A stretch of DNA of 64,000 bases. Origin: Candidatus Phosphoribacter baldrii. GTDB lineage: Bacteria; Actinomycetota; Actinomycetes; Actinomycetales; Dermatophilaceae. The stretch lies in NCBI GenBank assembly GCA_016704565.1, contig JADIZV010000001.1, positions 186,001-250,000 of the forward strand, in the 5' to 3' direction. The notes under the pieces are model-generated. The model was not told where the DNA came from. It did not search any database and saw only the letters and a program-made list of their open reading frames with translations. A program made the position numbers and the translations under genes. Positions within the stretch are counted from its first letter, which is position 1. Every line of letters starts with the position of its first letter. Shown in pieces: positions 9,501 through 17,661 of the stretch.

Positions 9501-10230
9501 TGCGCTGGTCGGCGACCCGGAACCACCGGATCTCCTCGACGGTGTCGCCCCAGAACTCCACGCGAAGGGGGTGTTCCTCGGTCGGCGGGAAGACGTCGAG
9601 GATCCCACCGCGGACCGCGAACTCACCTCGCCGTTCGACCAGGTCGGTCCGGGTGTATGCCGCCGCCACCAGGTCCCCGACGACCTGCTCGAGGGGACGG
9701 TCCTGGCCGGCCTGGAGCGCGACCGGGACGAGGTCCCCCAAGCCCGTCGCGATCGGCTGCAGGACGGCCCGGATCGGGGCGACGACGATGCGCAGCGGAC
9801 CCGTGGACGGGTCGGGGGCTCCGGTGCTTCCGGCCGTGCCCGTGCTTCCGGTGCTGTCGGGGTGCGCCAGGCGGCGCAGGACGGCCAGGCGGCGGCCGAC
9901 GGTGTCGCTGCGGGGTGAGAGTCGTTCGTGCGGAAGGGTCTCCCAACTCGGGAAGGAGGCCACGGCATACCGACCGAGGGACTCGGCCACCACGTCGGCG
10001 AGGGCTGCCGCCAGGTCGTCGGCCTCGCGGTTGGTCGCCGTAACGGCCAGCACGACGCCCGAGTCCGGCTGGAGCGCTGCATGCAGGAATGGTCGGGCAC
10101 CCACGGGCGCCGTCACGTCGACGGTGGGTTCGCGGCCGGCGGTAACCGTCGCGAGCTCTCGCACCGAGGTATTGGCTCGAAGGCGTGCCAGGACGCCGGC
10201 GAGCCCGCCCAGGGCGTGGGGAGTGCTCAT
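6547..10230 (-). CDS. mfd: Transcription-repair coupling factor Mfd
   Basis: DNA translocase that removes stalled RNA polymerase from lesions and recruits UvrA. It has 1227 residues, slightly longer than E. coli Mfd. In order: UvrB-homology region (about 1-380), RNA-polymerase interaction/CarD-like domain (PGDFVVHEQHGVGRFVEM, about 520), helicase domain with Walker A GDVGYGKTE (about 690) and DEEQ box (about 790), helicase C domain with the QLRGRVGR motif VI, TRG motif, and the C-terminal regulatory domain. Ends with a 4-nt overlap with the lipoprotein gene. Upstream of its start the polysaccharide island begins, whereas in most actinobacteria pth lies here. Confidence 0.97.
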   Translation of the reverse strand: MSTPHALGGLAGVLARLRANTSVRELATVTAGREPTVDVTAPVGARPFLHAALQPDSGVVLAVTATNREADDLAAALADVVAESLGRYAVASFPSWETLPHERLSPRSDTVGRRLAVLRRLAHPDSTGSTGTAGSTGAPDPSTGPLRIVVAPIRAVLQPIATGLGDLVPVALQAGQDRPLEQVVGDLVAAAYTRTDLVERRGEFAVRGGILDVFPPTEEHPLRVEFWGDTVEEIRWFRVADQRSLEVANGGLWAPPCRELLLTEAVRERARALIPQLPGVADLLEKVAEGIVVEGMESLLPVLVDRMQTLLDVLPPGSMVIAHDPERIRLRAHDLVATSEEFLEASWSNAAASSAVTSGGPAPVDLRAILGTGSYRSVADLRAQARDAGMPWWTFTSFATDVVDEDSGVTLDLGLHETESYRGDTDRAVADLRGWVSDGWTVLAVTEGPGLARRVHEVLTGHGIPARLSDGTGAPEAGLVLVTTGALGRGFLDPQTKVAVVTETDLTGTAGTPGSTKDMRRMPSRRRAQVDPLSLRPGDFVVHEQHGVGRFVEMTARTVGGATREYLVLEYAASKRGQPADRLYVPTDQLDQVTKYVGGEAPTLHRLGGSDWAQTKARARRHVKEIAADLIRLYSVRMSTTGHAFAPDTPWQRELEDAFAYVETPDQLSSIDEVKADMEREVPMDRLICGDVGYGKTEIAVRAAFKAVQDGKQVAVLVPTTLLVQQHLQTFTDRYAQFPVTVKALSRFQSDTEAARVVDGLADGSVDVVIGTHRLLTDTIRFRDLGLVVVDEEQRFGVEHKEKLKTFRTAVDVLAMSATPIPRTLEMAVTGIREMSTLATPPEERHPVLTFVGAYDEKQITAAVRRELLREGQVFYVHNKVQTIEKAAARLRELVPEARIATAHGKMGEGRLEQVVVDFWEKRFDVLVCTTIVETGLDISNANTLIVERADLLGLSQLHQLRGRVGRARERAYAYFLFPPEKPLTETAHDRLATIASHTELGAGMQVAMKDLEIRGAGNLLGGEQSGHIEGVGFDLYVRLVGEAVAAYKGEAAAPPAEVKIELPVDAHLPHDYVPGERLRLEAYQKLASVQDEAGVAAIEEELRDRYGMPPEPVTNLIEVARLRTVARQAGLSDISAQGAFVRFGPVPPEAMPDSRRLRLQRLYPGSIVKDQLSHILVPRPMTARVGGQPVRDTAVLRWAADMIRAVLVDNVGDAARVATNGKDLRP

Positions 10231-10400
10231 CGGCTCGATCTCTCAGGCAACGGTCCGCGCGGCCGCGCGGCCTGGCCACCTTACCCGCAGGTGGCCGGTC
10301 CGGGCTCGGCCGAACTGACCTCGCGGAGCAGACCCCGCCGGTAGCATGACGCCCAGCCCGAGGGGGTCGGACGGGTGGCAGGGCGACGACGAGGAGCGCC

Positions 10401-11339
10401 ATGAAGCGACGGCAGGCCCTGACGACCGTGGGTCTGGTTGCGCTGCTGCTCATCGACATCGCGCTCGTGGCGCTGGCCTTCCGCAACCCGTTCCGCAGCG
10501 AACCGGAGCGATCGTCGTCGGTGGGCATCACGGCGAGCACGGCAGCCTCCGCCAGCGCGACGACAGCCACCGGGGGCAGGCCCTCGACGCACCCAGCAGA
10601 GGCCGGGACGAGCATGACCCTGGTGCCGATCGACAGTTCCCGGGCGTGGCGCTTCTCCAGCGGAAGTTGTCGCGACGGCGGTGCCACCCTCGCCTTCACC
10701 ACCAACGGGGGCGCGACATGGACCCCGGTCGAGAGTCCGTTCGCGGCGATCACGCGCCTGCAGTCGACCGACCCTGACCGCGTCCTCATCGTCGGTGCTC
10801 ACGCAGACTGCCGGGTGGCCACCTTGCGCAGCACCGACGCCGGGATCACCTGGACATCGGCAGGCCCGGTCCAGGTGTGGTTCCGCACCCCGGACCAGGT
10901 CGCCGAGGTGACCAACTCCAACGGCCGACCGTCGACCCCGTGCGGCGCCTCCGGGTCGGTCTCGTCCCTCGTGGCGCTGAGCGCCGGAGCGGCGTTGGCC
11001 CTGTGCGCCGACGGGAAGGCGGTCGAGACCGCCGACGCCGGGGCGAGTTGGGTCGAGACCGCGCGAGGGTTCGCCCCGTTGGCCATCGACGCCCACGTGG
11101 TGGCCGGACGGCTCGCGCCGACCCTCGCGGGCCTGAGCGACAACTGCGCAGGCCTGGCCATCACCACCATCGCCAGCGGCGGCTCGTCACGGGTCGGCTG
11201 TGCCGATGTGGGAGTGGCCCTCGGCCCGCAGCAGCGGGGTCGGATCTCGCTGTCGTCCGCCGGCGACGCCTGGTGGCTGGCCGTCGGTACCGATACGTTC
11301 ACCTCGACCGACGCCGGCAAGACCTGGTCCCGCCCCTGA
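10401..11339 (+). CDS. Membrane-anchored Asp-box (BNR) repeat protein
   Basis: A 312-residue protein with an N-terminal signal anchor (about residues 9-27, KRR before it), a Ser/Thr/Ala-rich linker (about 35-72) and an extracytoplasmic domain. The domain shows four Asp-box-like turns of the S-x-D-x-G-x-T-W type: TNGGATWTP, STDAGITWTS, TADAGASWVE and STDAGKTWS. Asp boxes mark beta-propellers such as sialidases and YCF48-like folds. Four is low for a full six-blade propeller. Cys are paired enough for disulfides. No catalytic sialidase residues can be claimed. It is the first plus-strand gene after mfd and lies beside the LCP gene, so a wall or surface role is an inference. Confidence 0.65.
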   Translation: MKRRQALTTVGLVALLLIDIALVALAFRNPFRSEPERSSSVGITASTAASASATTATGGRPSTHPAEAGTSMTLVPIDSSRAWRFSSGSCRDGGATLAFTTNGGATWTPVESPFAAITRLQSTDPDRVLIVGAHADCRVATLRSTDAGITWTSAGPVQVWFRTPDQVAEVTNSNGRPSTPCGASGSVSSLVALSAGAALALCADGKAVETADAGASWVETARGFAPLAIDAHVVAGRLAPTLAGLSDNCAGLAITTIASGGSSRVGCADVGVALGPQQRGRISLSSAGDAWWLAVGTDTFTSTDAGKTWSRP

Positions 11340-11443
11340 CCCGGTCAGGTCGCGACGTGGCGGACTCAGAAGCCTGCTCGACCTGCCCGAGAGCAGTTCG
11401 ACGACCTGCCCGACTACCTGCCTGACGACAACGGCTGCCCCGA

Positions 11444-12547
11444 TCAGCGATAACTGTCCAGGACGTCATCCCGAATAGCCCGGCCCATCGCTGCCATCCG
11501 GGTCCAGTCGACGATGTCGATCGACGCCCCGTAGGGTGAGCGGCCGAACCCGGAGAACGGGGCGGTGATGAACCGGATGTCATCGCCGCGCAGCCCGGCC
11601 ATGTCGATGAGCTTCGAGCGCATCTCACCCACGTCCAGGCCGCGATCAACCGTCGTGTTGCTCGTGGCCGCATCGATGAACCGCGCCAACGTCGCCGGGT
11701 TGGTGATGGTGTCCCGACTGGTGGACTTGAGCATCAGGGCCTTGAGGAACGCCTGCTGGCGGCGCCCGCGGCTGATGTCGCCCTGACTCAGGTCATAGCG
11801 CTCCCGGACGAAGGCAAGCGCCTCGGTGCCATCCAGGTTCATCATGCCCCTGGTGAAGACGTGGCCGTCGATCGTGCCGCCTTCTTCGACGTAGACGTCG
11901 ACGCCGCCGACGGCGTCGGTCATCCGCTTGAAGCCCTCGAAGCCGATCATGGCGACATGGTCGATCTTGACGCCGAGCATCCCTTGCAGAGTCTGGACCA
12001 ACAGGGGGGCCCCGCCGAAGGCGAAAGCGGCATTGATCTTGTTGCGTCCTCGCCCCGGGATGGGGACATAGAGGTCTCGCGGGAAGTGGATCAGCGTGAC
12101 ATTGTGCCGATCCTCGGGGATATGCATGAGGATGATGACGTCGGACCGAGCGCCGGCCAGCCCGGCTCGGGCGTCGGAGCCGATCAACAGGTAGTTGTCG
12201 CCCGCACTCTCCGCCGGGACTGGGAGCGGCCCCGGAGCGTCGCCCTGGCCCGGTTCGGAAGGGTCGACCTCCTCCGGAAGGGGGGCAGACGGTCCTGCCG
12301 TGGAGGTCGGTCCGTTCCCGCCCGAACCGGGTTGGGCCGCAACGCCGTTCGCGTCGGGGAGCAGGTCGGCCTGCTGGATGTTGGTGGTGACGATGTGGTT
12401 GAGATAGCCCAGATAGCCGCCGACCAGAAGGACGGGCAACGCCAGGACGACGATCAGCGCGATCACCCACGGTTTGCGGGACCGGCGCCGCGCGCTCGGT
12501 GGGGTCAGGACCGTTTCGGCACCCTGCGGCTGGTCAGAGGAAGACAC
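11444..12547 (-). CDS. LytR-CpsA-Psr (LCP) family glycopolymer ligase
   Basis: Attaches lipid-linked surface glycopolymers to peptidoglycan, outside the membrane. The 367-residue protein has a basic cytoplasmic start, one membrane helix (about 29-50), a Pro/Ser-rich linker (about 66-110) and the LCP domain. LCP residues are visible: GSDARAG, the Asp/Arg-rich pyrophosphate-binding strand ARSDVIILMHI, FPRDLYVPIPG, INAAFAFGG, VRERYDLSQGDISRGRRQQ. This is the expected terminal enzyme for the neighbouring polysaccharide genes; wall teichoic acid or arabinogalactan-type substrates cannot be distinguished from sequence. Confidence 0.9.
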   Translation of the reverse strand: MSSSDQPQGAETVLTPPSARRRSRKPWVIALIVVLALPVLLVGGYLGYLNHIVTTNIQQADLLPDANGVAAQPGSGGNGPTSTAGPSAPLPEEVDPSEPGQGDAPGPLPVPAESAGDNYLLIGSDARAGLAGARSDVIILMHIPEDRHNVTLIHFPRDLYVPIPGRGRNKINAAFAFGGAPLLVQTLQGMLGVKIDHVAMIGFEGFKRMTDAVGGVDVYVEEGGTIDGHVFTRGMMNLDGTEALAFVRERYDLSQGDISRGRRQQAFLKALMLKSTSRDTITNPATLARFIDAATSNTTVDRGLDVGEMRSKLIDMAGLRGDDIRFITAPFSGFGRSPYGASIDIVDWTRMAAMGRAIRDDVLDSYR

Positions 12548-12602
12548 CCGTGGATTCTACGGTCGAGGCTTCGCGTGGGTGCCGGATCGACCGAACACGA
12601 CC

Positions 12603-12662
12603 AGGTGCTCAGCCCACAGGTGCTCAGCCCACAGGTGCTCAGCCCGCAGGTGCTCAGCCCGC
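12603..12662. repeat. Four tandem 15-bp repeats at the 3' end of a glycosyltransferase gene
   Basis: Four consecutive copies of AGGTGCTCAGCCCAC (the last two with CGC at the end), followed by a decayed fifth unit. The last copy contains the stop codon of the minus-strand glycosyltransferase gene (stop at 12654-12656). The rest lies in the short gap before the LCP gene's 5' end. Confidence 0.95.
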
Positions 12663-13721
12663 GGCTGCTCCGCCTGCAGCGTCGGCCCAGATGGCTGCGT
12701 GGGCCCTGGCGCTGCGCTCCCAGGTGAACTCTCGGGCCCGCTCGCGGCCCACCGCCACGAGCGCCTCGATGTCCGCTGCACCGTCGAGGGCCCGCAGCAG
12801 GCCCGCGCCGATCCCCTGCGGGGTCGGGTCGACGAGCAGACCGCCATCCCCCACCACCTCCGGGAGCGCAGCCGCCCGAGCGGCCACGAGGGGGACCCCG
12901 GCCGCCATCGCCTCCAAGGCGGGCAGACCGAACCCTTCGTACGTCGACGGGACGACCACCGCCGCGGCCGCTGACACCAAGCCGGGCATCAGCGCATCCG
13001 GAAGCCGCCCGAGCAGCCGGACACCCGGCATACCGGCGAAGAGGGCGTCACGACGCGGGTGGGGCGGGCCGGAGAGGGCGAGCCACACGTCCGGATGCGC
13101 CGCGTGGACCTCCGGCCAGGCCGCCGCGAGCGCGTCGAGGTTCTTGCGGCTGGCGGCGCCCCCCGCATGCAGCACGAACCGCGCCGGCAGACCCAGCGCA
13201 GCCCGGGCGCCCACGTCCAGGGGGCGGGCGGTGAAGAACGCGGGGTCGACGCCGTTGGGGACGACCCGCGTGTGGGTGACCCCGAGCAGCTCGTGAGCCT
13301 CCCGAGCGGTGAACTCCGACACGCAGACGACCGCCGCCGCGCTGCGCAGTTCAGCCGCTGCGGCGCGCACCGCCGGTGACTCGTCGGCGAACCGCCAGGC
13401 CACGACGTCGTGGAGGGTGACGACGTCGATGGGGCCGGGGGGCAGCTCGAGGGCGGTCCGATGCACGACGGCCCCTCGCGGGTAGACCACTCGACCGGCC
13501 ATCGCCCGGGTGCCTCGACCCGCGCCGCTCAACCAACCCATCGGCAGCCGGCCGGTCCCCGGCAGGTCGGATCGCATCGACCGGAACACCAGCCTGTGTA
13601 CCTGCCAACCAGGGCCCACCTCGCGCAGGGCGCCCTCGGCACGGGCAGCCACCTGCTCCTCATAGCCCTGCGCGCCCATCGGCACCGCAGCAGCGGCGCT
13701 GGCGAGGACGAGGCGCGGCAT
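12654..13721 (-). CDS. Glycosyltransferase, GT4 family
   Basis: A 355-residue GT-B fold glycosyltransferase. The acceptor half contains VTLHDVVAWRF and VSEFTAREAHELLG; the nucleotide-sugar half begins at VVPNGVDPAFF and holds the retaining-enzyme motif STYEGFGLPALEAMAAGVPLVAARAAALPEVVG, with the Glu pair of the E-x7-E motif. Mannosyltransferases of surface polysaccharides are common relatives. The stop codon lies inside a tandem 15-bp repeat. Transcribed towards the LCP gene and divergent from the next glycosyltransferase gene (63 bp apart). Confidence 0.87.
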   Translation of the reverse strand: MPRLVLASAAAAVPMGAQGYEEQVAARAEGALREVGPGWQVHRLVFRSMRSDLPGTGRLPMGWLSGAGRGTRAMAGRVVYPRGAVVHRTALELPPGPIDVVTLHDVVAWRFADESPAVRAAAAELRSAAAVVCVSEFTAREAHELLGVTHTRVVPNGVDPAFFTARPLDVGARAALGLPARFVLHAGGAASRKNLDALAAAWPEVHAAHPDVWLALSGPPHPRRDALFAGMPGVRLLGRLPDALMPGLVSAAAAVVVPSTYEGFGLPALEAMAAGVPLVAARAAALPEVVGDGGLLVDPTPQGIGAGLLRALDGAADIEALVAVGRERAREFTWERSARAHAAIWADAAGGAAAG

Positions 13722-13783
13722 GACAGGCTCTCGGGACGAGGACGGGGGCTGGTGGCCATCATGACATCGAGACGAGGACGAGG

Positions 13784-14932
13784 ATGAGCCGGATCGCTCT
13801 GGTCTGCTCGTCCTTCGCCCCCTACCGGGGTGGAGTGGAGGAGCACGTGCGGCATACCGCCGCCGCCCTGGTCGATCGCGGGCACGAGGTCGTCGTGTGG
13901 ACGGTCGACCGCGGCGAGCACCTCGGGGTCCGCAGCATCGACGGCATCACGGCCCGCTACCTCCCCACGCCGTTGCCCGCCGCCCGAGTCGGTGCCTTGG
14001 CGCGGTTCGCCCGGGTCGCACCGTCCGCGTGGCGGGCTTGGGGGACCGCCCTGCGGGCCGACCGCCCCGACCTACTGCACGTCCACTGCTTCGGCCCCAA
14101 CGGGGTGTATGCCGCGGCGCTGGCGCGGCGGCATACCCTCCCCCTCGTGGTGACCAGCCACGGCGAGACGTTCATGGACGCCCAGGTCTTCGCCGACTCC
14201 GCCCTGCTACGCACCGCACTGCGACGGGCGGTGCGGTCGGCGGAGGTCACCGGCGTGTCCGAGGTCGTGCTGGCCGACCTGCGCGAGCGGTTCGGTTTGG
14301 TCGGTGGAACGGTCATCGGCAACGGGGTCCCACCCGTGCCGCCCGTCGCAGCGGACGCCGGTGGCGGCCCGGTGACCGGACGCGGACCGACGATCTGCGC
14401 GGTGGGTCGGCTCGAGCCGGTCAAGGGCTTCGACCTCTTGCTCGACGCGCTACCGCTGGTGCTGGCGACCCTGCCGGAGACCCACGTGAGGCTGGGTGGG
14501 TCGGGGTCGGCGCTCGATTCGCTGACCGACCAGATCCAGCGGTTGGGGCTGGCCGAGTCGGTGACCCTGCTCGGATCGCTGACCCAGGAGCAGGTCGCCA
14601 CCGAGATGGCGTCAGCCGACGTCGTGGTCGTCCCCAGCCGACGGGAGGCCTTCGGGATCGTCGTGCTCGAGGCGTGGCGGTCGGGCACCGCTCTGGTCGC
14701 GACCGATCGCGACGGTCCCGGCACGCTGGTCCGTCATGGCGTCGACGGACTGCTCGTCGACCCCGAGGACACCGCTGGTCTGGCCGCCGGCCTCCTCCGG
14801 GTGCTGCGCGACCCTGAGGAGGCCGCGGCTCTCGGGGCCGGCGGCCTGGCCCGGGTCGCTGAGTTCACCTGGCCTGCCGTAGCCGAGCGTTACGAGCGCC
14901 TGTATGCCGCGACCCTGCGGTCAGTGGACTGA
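13784..14932 (+). CDS. Glycosyltransferase, GT4 family
   Basis: A 382-residue GT-B enzyme. N-terminal GT4 signature FAPYRGGVEEHVRHTAAALVDRGHEV (residues about 10-35, the Gly-rich acceptor loop), then VTSHGETFMDAQ, and the donor domain from CAVGRLEPVKGFDLLLDALP to SRREAFGIVVLEAWRSGTALVATDRDGPG. This pattern is typical of mannosyl- or N-acetylhexosaminyl transferases acting on lipid-linked intermediates. It converges with the next gene: their 3' ends overlap by 12 bp. Donor and acceptor are unknown. Confidence 0.88.
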   Translation: MSRIALVCSSFAPYRGGVEEHVRHTAAALVDRGHEVVVWTVDRGEHLGVRSIDGITARYLPTPLPAARVGALARFARVAPSAWRAWGTALRADRPDLLHVHCFGPNGVYAAALARRHTLPLVVTSHGETFMDAQVFADSALLRTALRRAVRSAEVTGVSEVVLADLRERFGLVGGTVIGNGVPPVPPVAADAGGGPVTGRGPTICAVGRLEPVKGFDLLLDALPLVLATLPETHVRLGGSGSALDSLTDQIQRLGLAESVTLLGSLTQEQVATEMASADVVVVPSRREAFGIVVLEAWRSGTALVATDRDGPGTLVRHGVDGLLVDPEDTAGLAAGLLRVLRDPEEAAALGAGGLARVAEFTWPAVAERYERLYAATLRSVD

Positions 14933-16102
14933 CCCACCTCGCGTGGCGAGGATGACATCGCCGAGGAGCCGAGCGCTGTCCTCCCATCGGAAACGGGCCG
15001 CATTGCGGTGCCCCTCCGCGACCACCTCGGCGCGCCAGGCCTGGTCGGCCAGCACTCGTCGGACCAACGTGGGCACGTCCTCGGGCCGGTCGGGGTCGAT
15101 GAGGATCGCCCCAGGTCCGGCCACGTCCGGCAGACCGGCCGCCCGGGACACGATGGCAGGGCAGCCCAGCGACTGGGCCTCCACGATCGGCAGACCGAAC
15201 CCCTCATAGCGTGAAGGGAACACCAAGGCTCCCGCACGCTGGTAGAGCCACGCCAACTGCGCGTCGGTGAGGTGGGCGGCATACCGGACAACGGAGGTGT
15301 CGCCCCCGGCGTCGGCCGTTCCCGCAAAGACCCGGGAGGGGCCGCGAGCGCCGACGACCACGGTCGGCAGTTCGGCCCGCTCGAGGGCATCGAGGACGCC
15401 GGCGAGGTTCTTGTGCGCCGCCAGGGTGCCGACGCAGAGCACGAACCCCGCGGGTGGCTCGACCAGGCCCAGGTCCACCGGCGTCGGCTGGATCGCGCCG
15501 AGGTGATCAGCCCCGTTGCTGACCACCTGGAACCGGTGGAGCGGCCGGTCGAGGACCTCGGCGAGCTCCCGGGCGGAGAAGTCCGACACCGTGAGGATCG
15601 CCAGCGCCCGCCGTGACACCACGCGATAGATGAGCCGGTGCCACGCCCCGAACGCCCGGGTGTAGGTGGCCGGATAGCGGAACGGCGTCGCGTCGTGGAA
15701 GGTCGCGACCTGGCGGCGCACGATGAGCGGCGCCGGACCGGCGAGGTTGACCAGGACCCTGCCGCGCGCGAGGGCGGGCAGGGCGACCTGCTCGAAGGCC
15801 ACCCCCCGAAGCCGGGACCGGCGCACCCGCTCGCCCGGCACCCACCCCGGCACCGAGGCATCGCTGGGCACACCCACCACGACGTCCAACCGTGGATCGG
15901 CCACCAACCGACGGCCGATCTCCTCGGCGAAACGCTGGGTGCCCGTGCGTCCCTGGGCGAGCCACTTTCCGTTGAGCAGCACTCCCCTGGGCTCGGATGC
16001 CGTTGCATGGGCCGTTTCAGGGGCTAGGTCAAGGGCCGTGTCAGGAACCGGCGCAGGGGTCGGCGCAGGGGCCGGTCCCGCTGTCGGGCCCGAGGCGGTC
16101 AT
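14921..16102 (-). CDS. Glycosyltransferase, GT4 family
   Basis: A 393-residue GT-B glycosyltransferase. The first 25 or so residues are Pro/Ala-rich (PTAGPAPAPTPAPVPDTA) and are probably not part of the fold; a later start near VLLNGKWLAQGRTGTQRF is possible. Acceptor-side motif TFHDATPFRYP, donor side VLCVGTLAAHKNLAGVLDAL and SRYEGFGLPIVEAQSLGCPAIVSRAAGLPDVAG. Overlaps the convergent gene by 12 bp at the 3' end and is divergent from the sugar-phosphate transferase gene. Confidence 0.86.
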   Translation of the reverse strand: MTASGPTAGPAPAPTPAPVPDTALDLAPETAHATASEPRGVLLNGKWLAQGRTGTQRFAEEIGRRLVADPRLDVVVGVPSDASVPGWVPGERVRRSRLRGVAFEQVALPALARGRVLVNLAGPAPLIVRRQVATFHDATPFRYPATYTRAFGAWHRLIYRVVSRRALAILTVSDFSARELAEVLDRPLHRFQVVSNGADHLGAIQPTPVDLGLVEPPAGFVLCVGTLAAHKNLAGVLDALERAELPTVVVGARGPSRVFAGTADAGGDTSVVRYAAHLTDAQLAWLYQRAGALVFPSRYEGFGLPIVEAQSLGCPAIVSRAAGLPDVAGPGAILIDPDRPEDVPTLVRRVLADQAWRAEVVAEGHRNAARFRWEDSARLLGDVILATRGGSVH

Positions 16103-16212
16103 GACCTCAGCCTCTCATTCCCAAACGCCCGCCCGAGCACAGACCGCGCGGTTATGCTCAACATGGCCCTGGGGGATCCGGGACTGGGCCAACCAGGGTG
16201 AGAGGTTCGGGG

Positions 16213-17661
16213 ATGGCACTGCGAGGTGATTCGACAGTCGCAGCGGTGGAGGGGCGGGCCGGTGTCCGCCGCGTCGCCCGCTGGCTGTCGGTCAGCGACG
16301 CCCTCGTCTTGACCCTGGCCGTCGCCGGCGCCCAGTTGCTGCGGTTCGGGGCATCGCCGGACCTCAACGCCGCCGACCCGACGACCTCCGTGCTGGATCT
16401 GCAGTACACCTGGGTGTCGGTGGGTGTTGTCGTCCTGTGGCTGCTGTCGTTGCGGCTGCACGCGGCATACGACCCCCGGATGCTCGGCCACGGGAACCAG
16501 GAATACCGCGCGGTCGTCAATGCGACGTTCCGACTGTTCGCCACATTGGCGATCGTCAGCTATCTGTCGAAACTGGAACTGGCTCGCGGATACGTCCTCG
16601 TGGCGTTCCCGGTCGGGATGTTCGGGTTGCTCGTCTCCCGGCGCATCTGGCGATCCTGGCTGGGAGCCAACCGGGCCCGCGGGCGGTTCGCGGACGCGGT
16701 CCTCGTCGTCGGGGACCTCGAGCACGTCGGGCCGCTCGTCCGGGATCTCACGGCGGCCACCGACGCCGGCTTCCGAGTGGTGGCGATCTGCTGCGCCGGC
16801 GCGCCCGAGCACGTCGAGGGCATCCCGGTCGTCGGCGCCGAGGAGGAGGCCGCCAGCTGCGCCCAACGCTTGGGCATCGACGTCGTCGCGTATGCCGCCT
16901 CCTCACGGCTGGGTGCCACGGGGCTGCGCAAACTGGGGTGGGCCCTCGAGGGCACCGGCATCGAGTTGGTGGTCTCCCCGGGGATGACCGACGTCGCCGG
17001 GCCTCGGATCCACGCCCGTCCCGTCGCTGGCCTGCCCTTGCTCTATGTCGAGGCCCCGCGGTTCACCGGCACCCCCCTGGCGATCAAGTCCGCCTTCGAC
17101 ATCATCGCCGCGGCGGGGCTCATCATCGTCCTGGCGCCGGTGTTCGTCGTCGTGGCGGGGCTCATCTGGTTCGAGGACCGGGGCCCGGTGTTCTTCACCC
17201 AACGGCGGGTCGGACACGGCGGCCGGAGCTTCGTCATGGCCAAGTTCCGCACCATGCATGTCGGCGCCGAACAGGCCCGGCCAGAGGCCAACGATGGTGC
17301 CGGCCCGCTGTTCAAGTTGCGCGACGATCCGCGCGTCACCCGGATCGGACGGTTCCTGCGTCGGACCAGCCTCGATGAGCTGCCCCAGCTCGGCAACGTG
17401 CTGCGCGGCGAGATGAGCCTGGTTGGCCCGCGGCCCCCGTTGGAAAGCGAGGTGGCTGCCTATGAGGAGGACGTCCACCGCCGTCTGCTCGTCAAACCCG
17501 GCCTGACCGGGTTGTGGCAGGTGAGCGGGCGGAGCGACCTGTCGTGGGAGGACAGCGTTCGCCTGGACCTCTACTACGTCGAGAACTGGTCCTTCACGTC
17601 CGTCCTGCGCATCCTGTGGCGGACGCTGCGAGCGATGCGGGAGAGCCGCGGCGCCTACTGA
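16213..17661 (+). CDS. Polyprenyl-phosphate sugar-1-phosphate transferase (initiating enzyme)
   Basis: Transfers a sugar-1-phosphate to undecaprenyl phosphate, the first committed step of the repeat unit. The 482-residue protein has an N-terminal set of about four membrane helices, a CoA-binding-like loop domain (VVGDLEHVGPLVRDL onward), a fifth helix (about residues 298-318) and the C-terminal catalytic domain: FFTQRRVGHGGRSFVMAKFRTM, RIGRFLRRTSLDELPQL, MSLVGPRPPL, KPGLTGLWQVSGRS. WbaP/CpsE/WcaJ type. ATG 16213 is preceded by a GAGAGG; an in-frame GTG at 16198 is the alternative. The last 7 bp overlap the convergent GT gene. Confidence 0.93.
   Translation: MALRGDSTVAAVEGRAGVRRVARWLSVSDALVLTLAVAGAQLLRFGASPDLNAADPTTSVLDLQYTWVSVGVVVLWLLSLRLHAAYDPRMLGHGNQEYRAVVNATFRLFATLAIVSYLSKLELARGYVLVAFPVGMFGLLVSRRIWRSWLGANRARGRFADAVLVVGDLEHVGPLVRDLTAATDAGFRVVAICCAGAPEHVEGIPVVGAEEEAASCAQRLGIDVVAYAASSRLGATGLRKLGWALEGTGIELVVSPGMTDVAGPRIHARPVAGLPLLYVEAPRFTGTPLAIKSAFDIIAAAGLIIVLAPVFVVVAGLIWFEDRGPVFFTQRRVGHGGRSFVMAKFRTMHVGAEQARPEANDGAGPLFKLRDDPRVTRIGRFLRRTSLDELPQLGNVLRGEMSLVGPRPPLESEVAAYEEDVHRRLLVKPGLTGLWQVSGRSDLSWEDSVRLDLYYVENWSFTSVLRILWRTLRAMRESRGAY

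Noticed and set aside
12603..12662. CRISPR-like repeat array
   Set aside because: 15-bp units without spacers; simple tandem repeat.
16198..16212. GTG start of the sugar-phosphate transferase at 16198
   Set aside because: ATG at 16213 has a better-placed purine-rich site; kept only as alternative.
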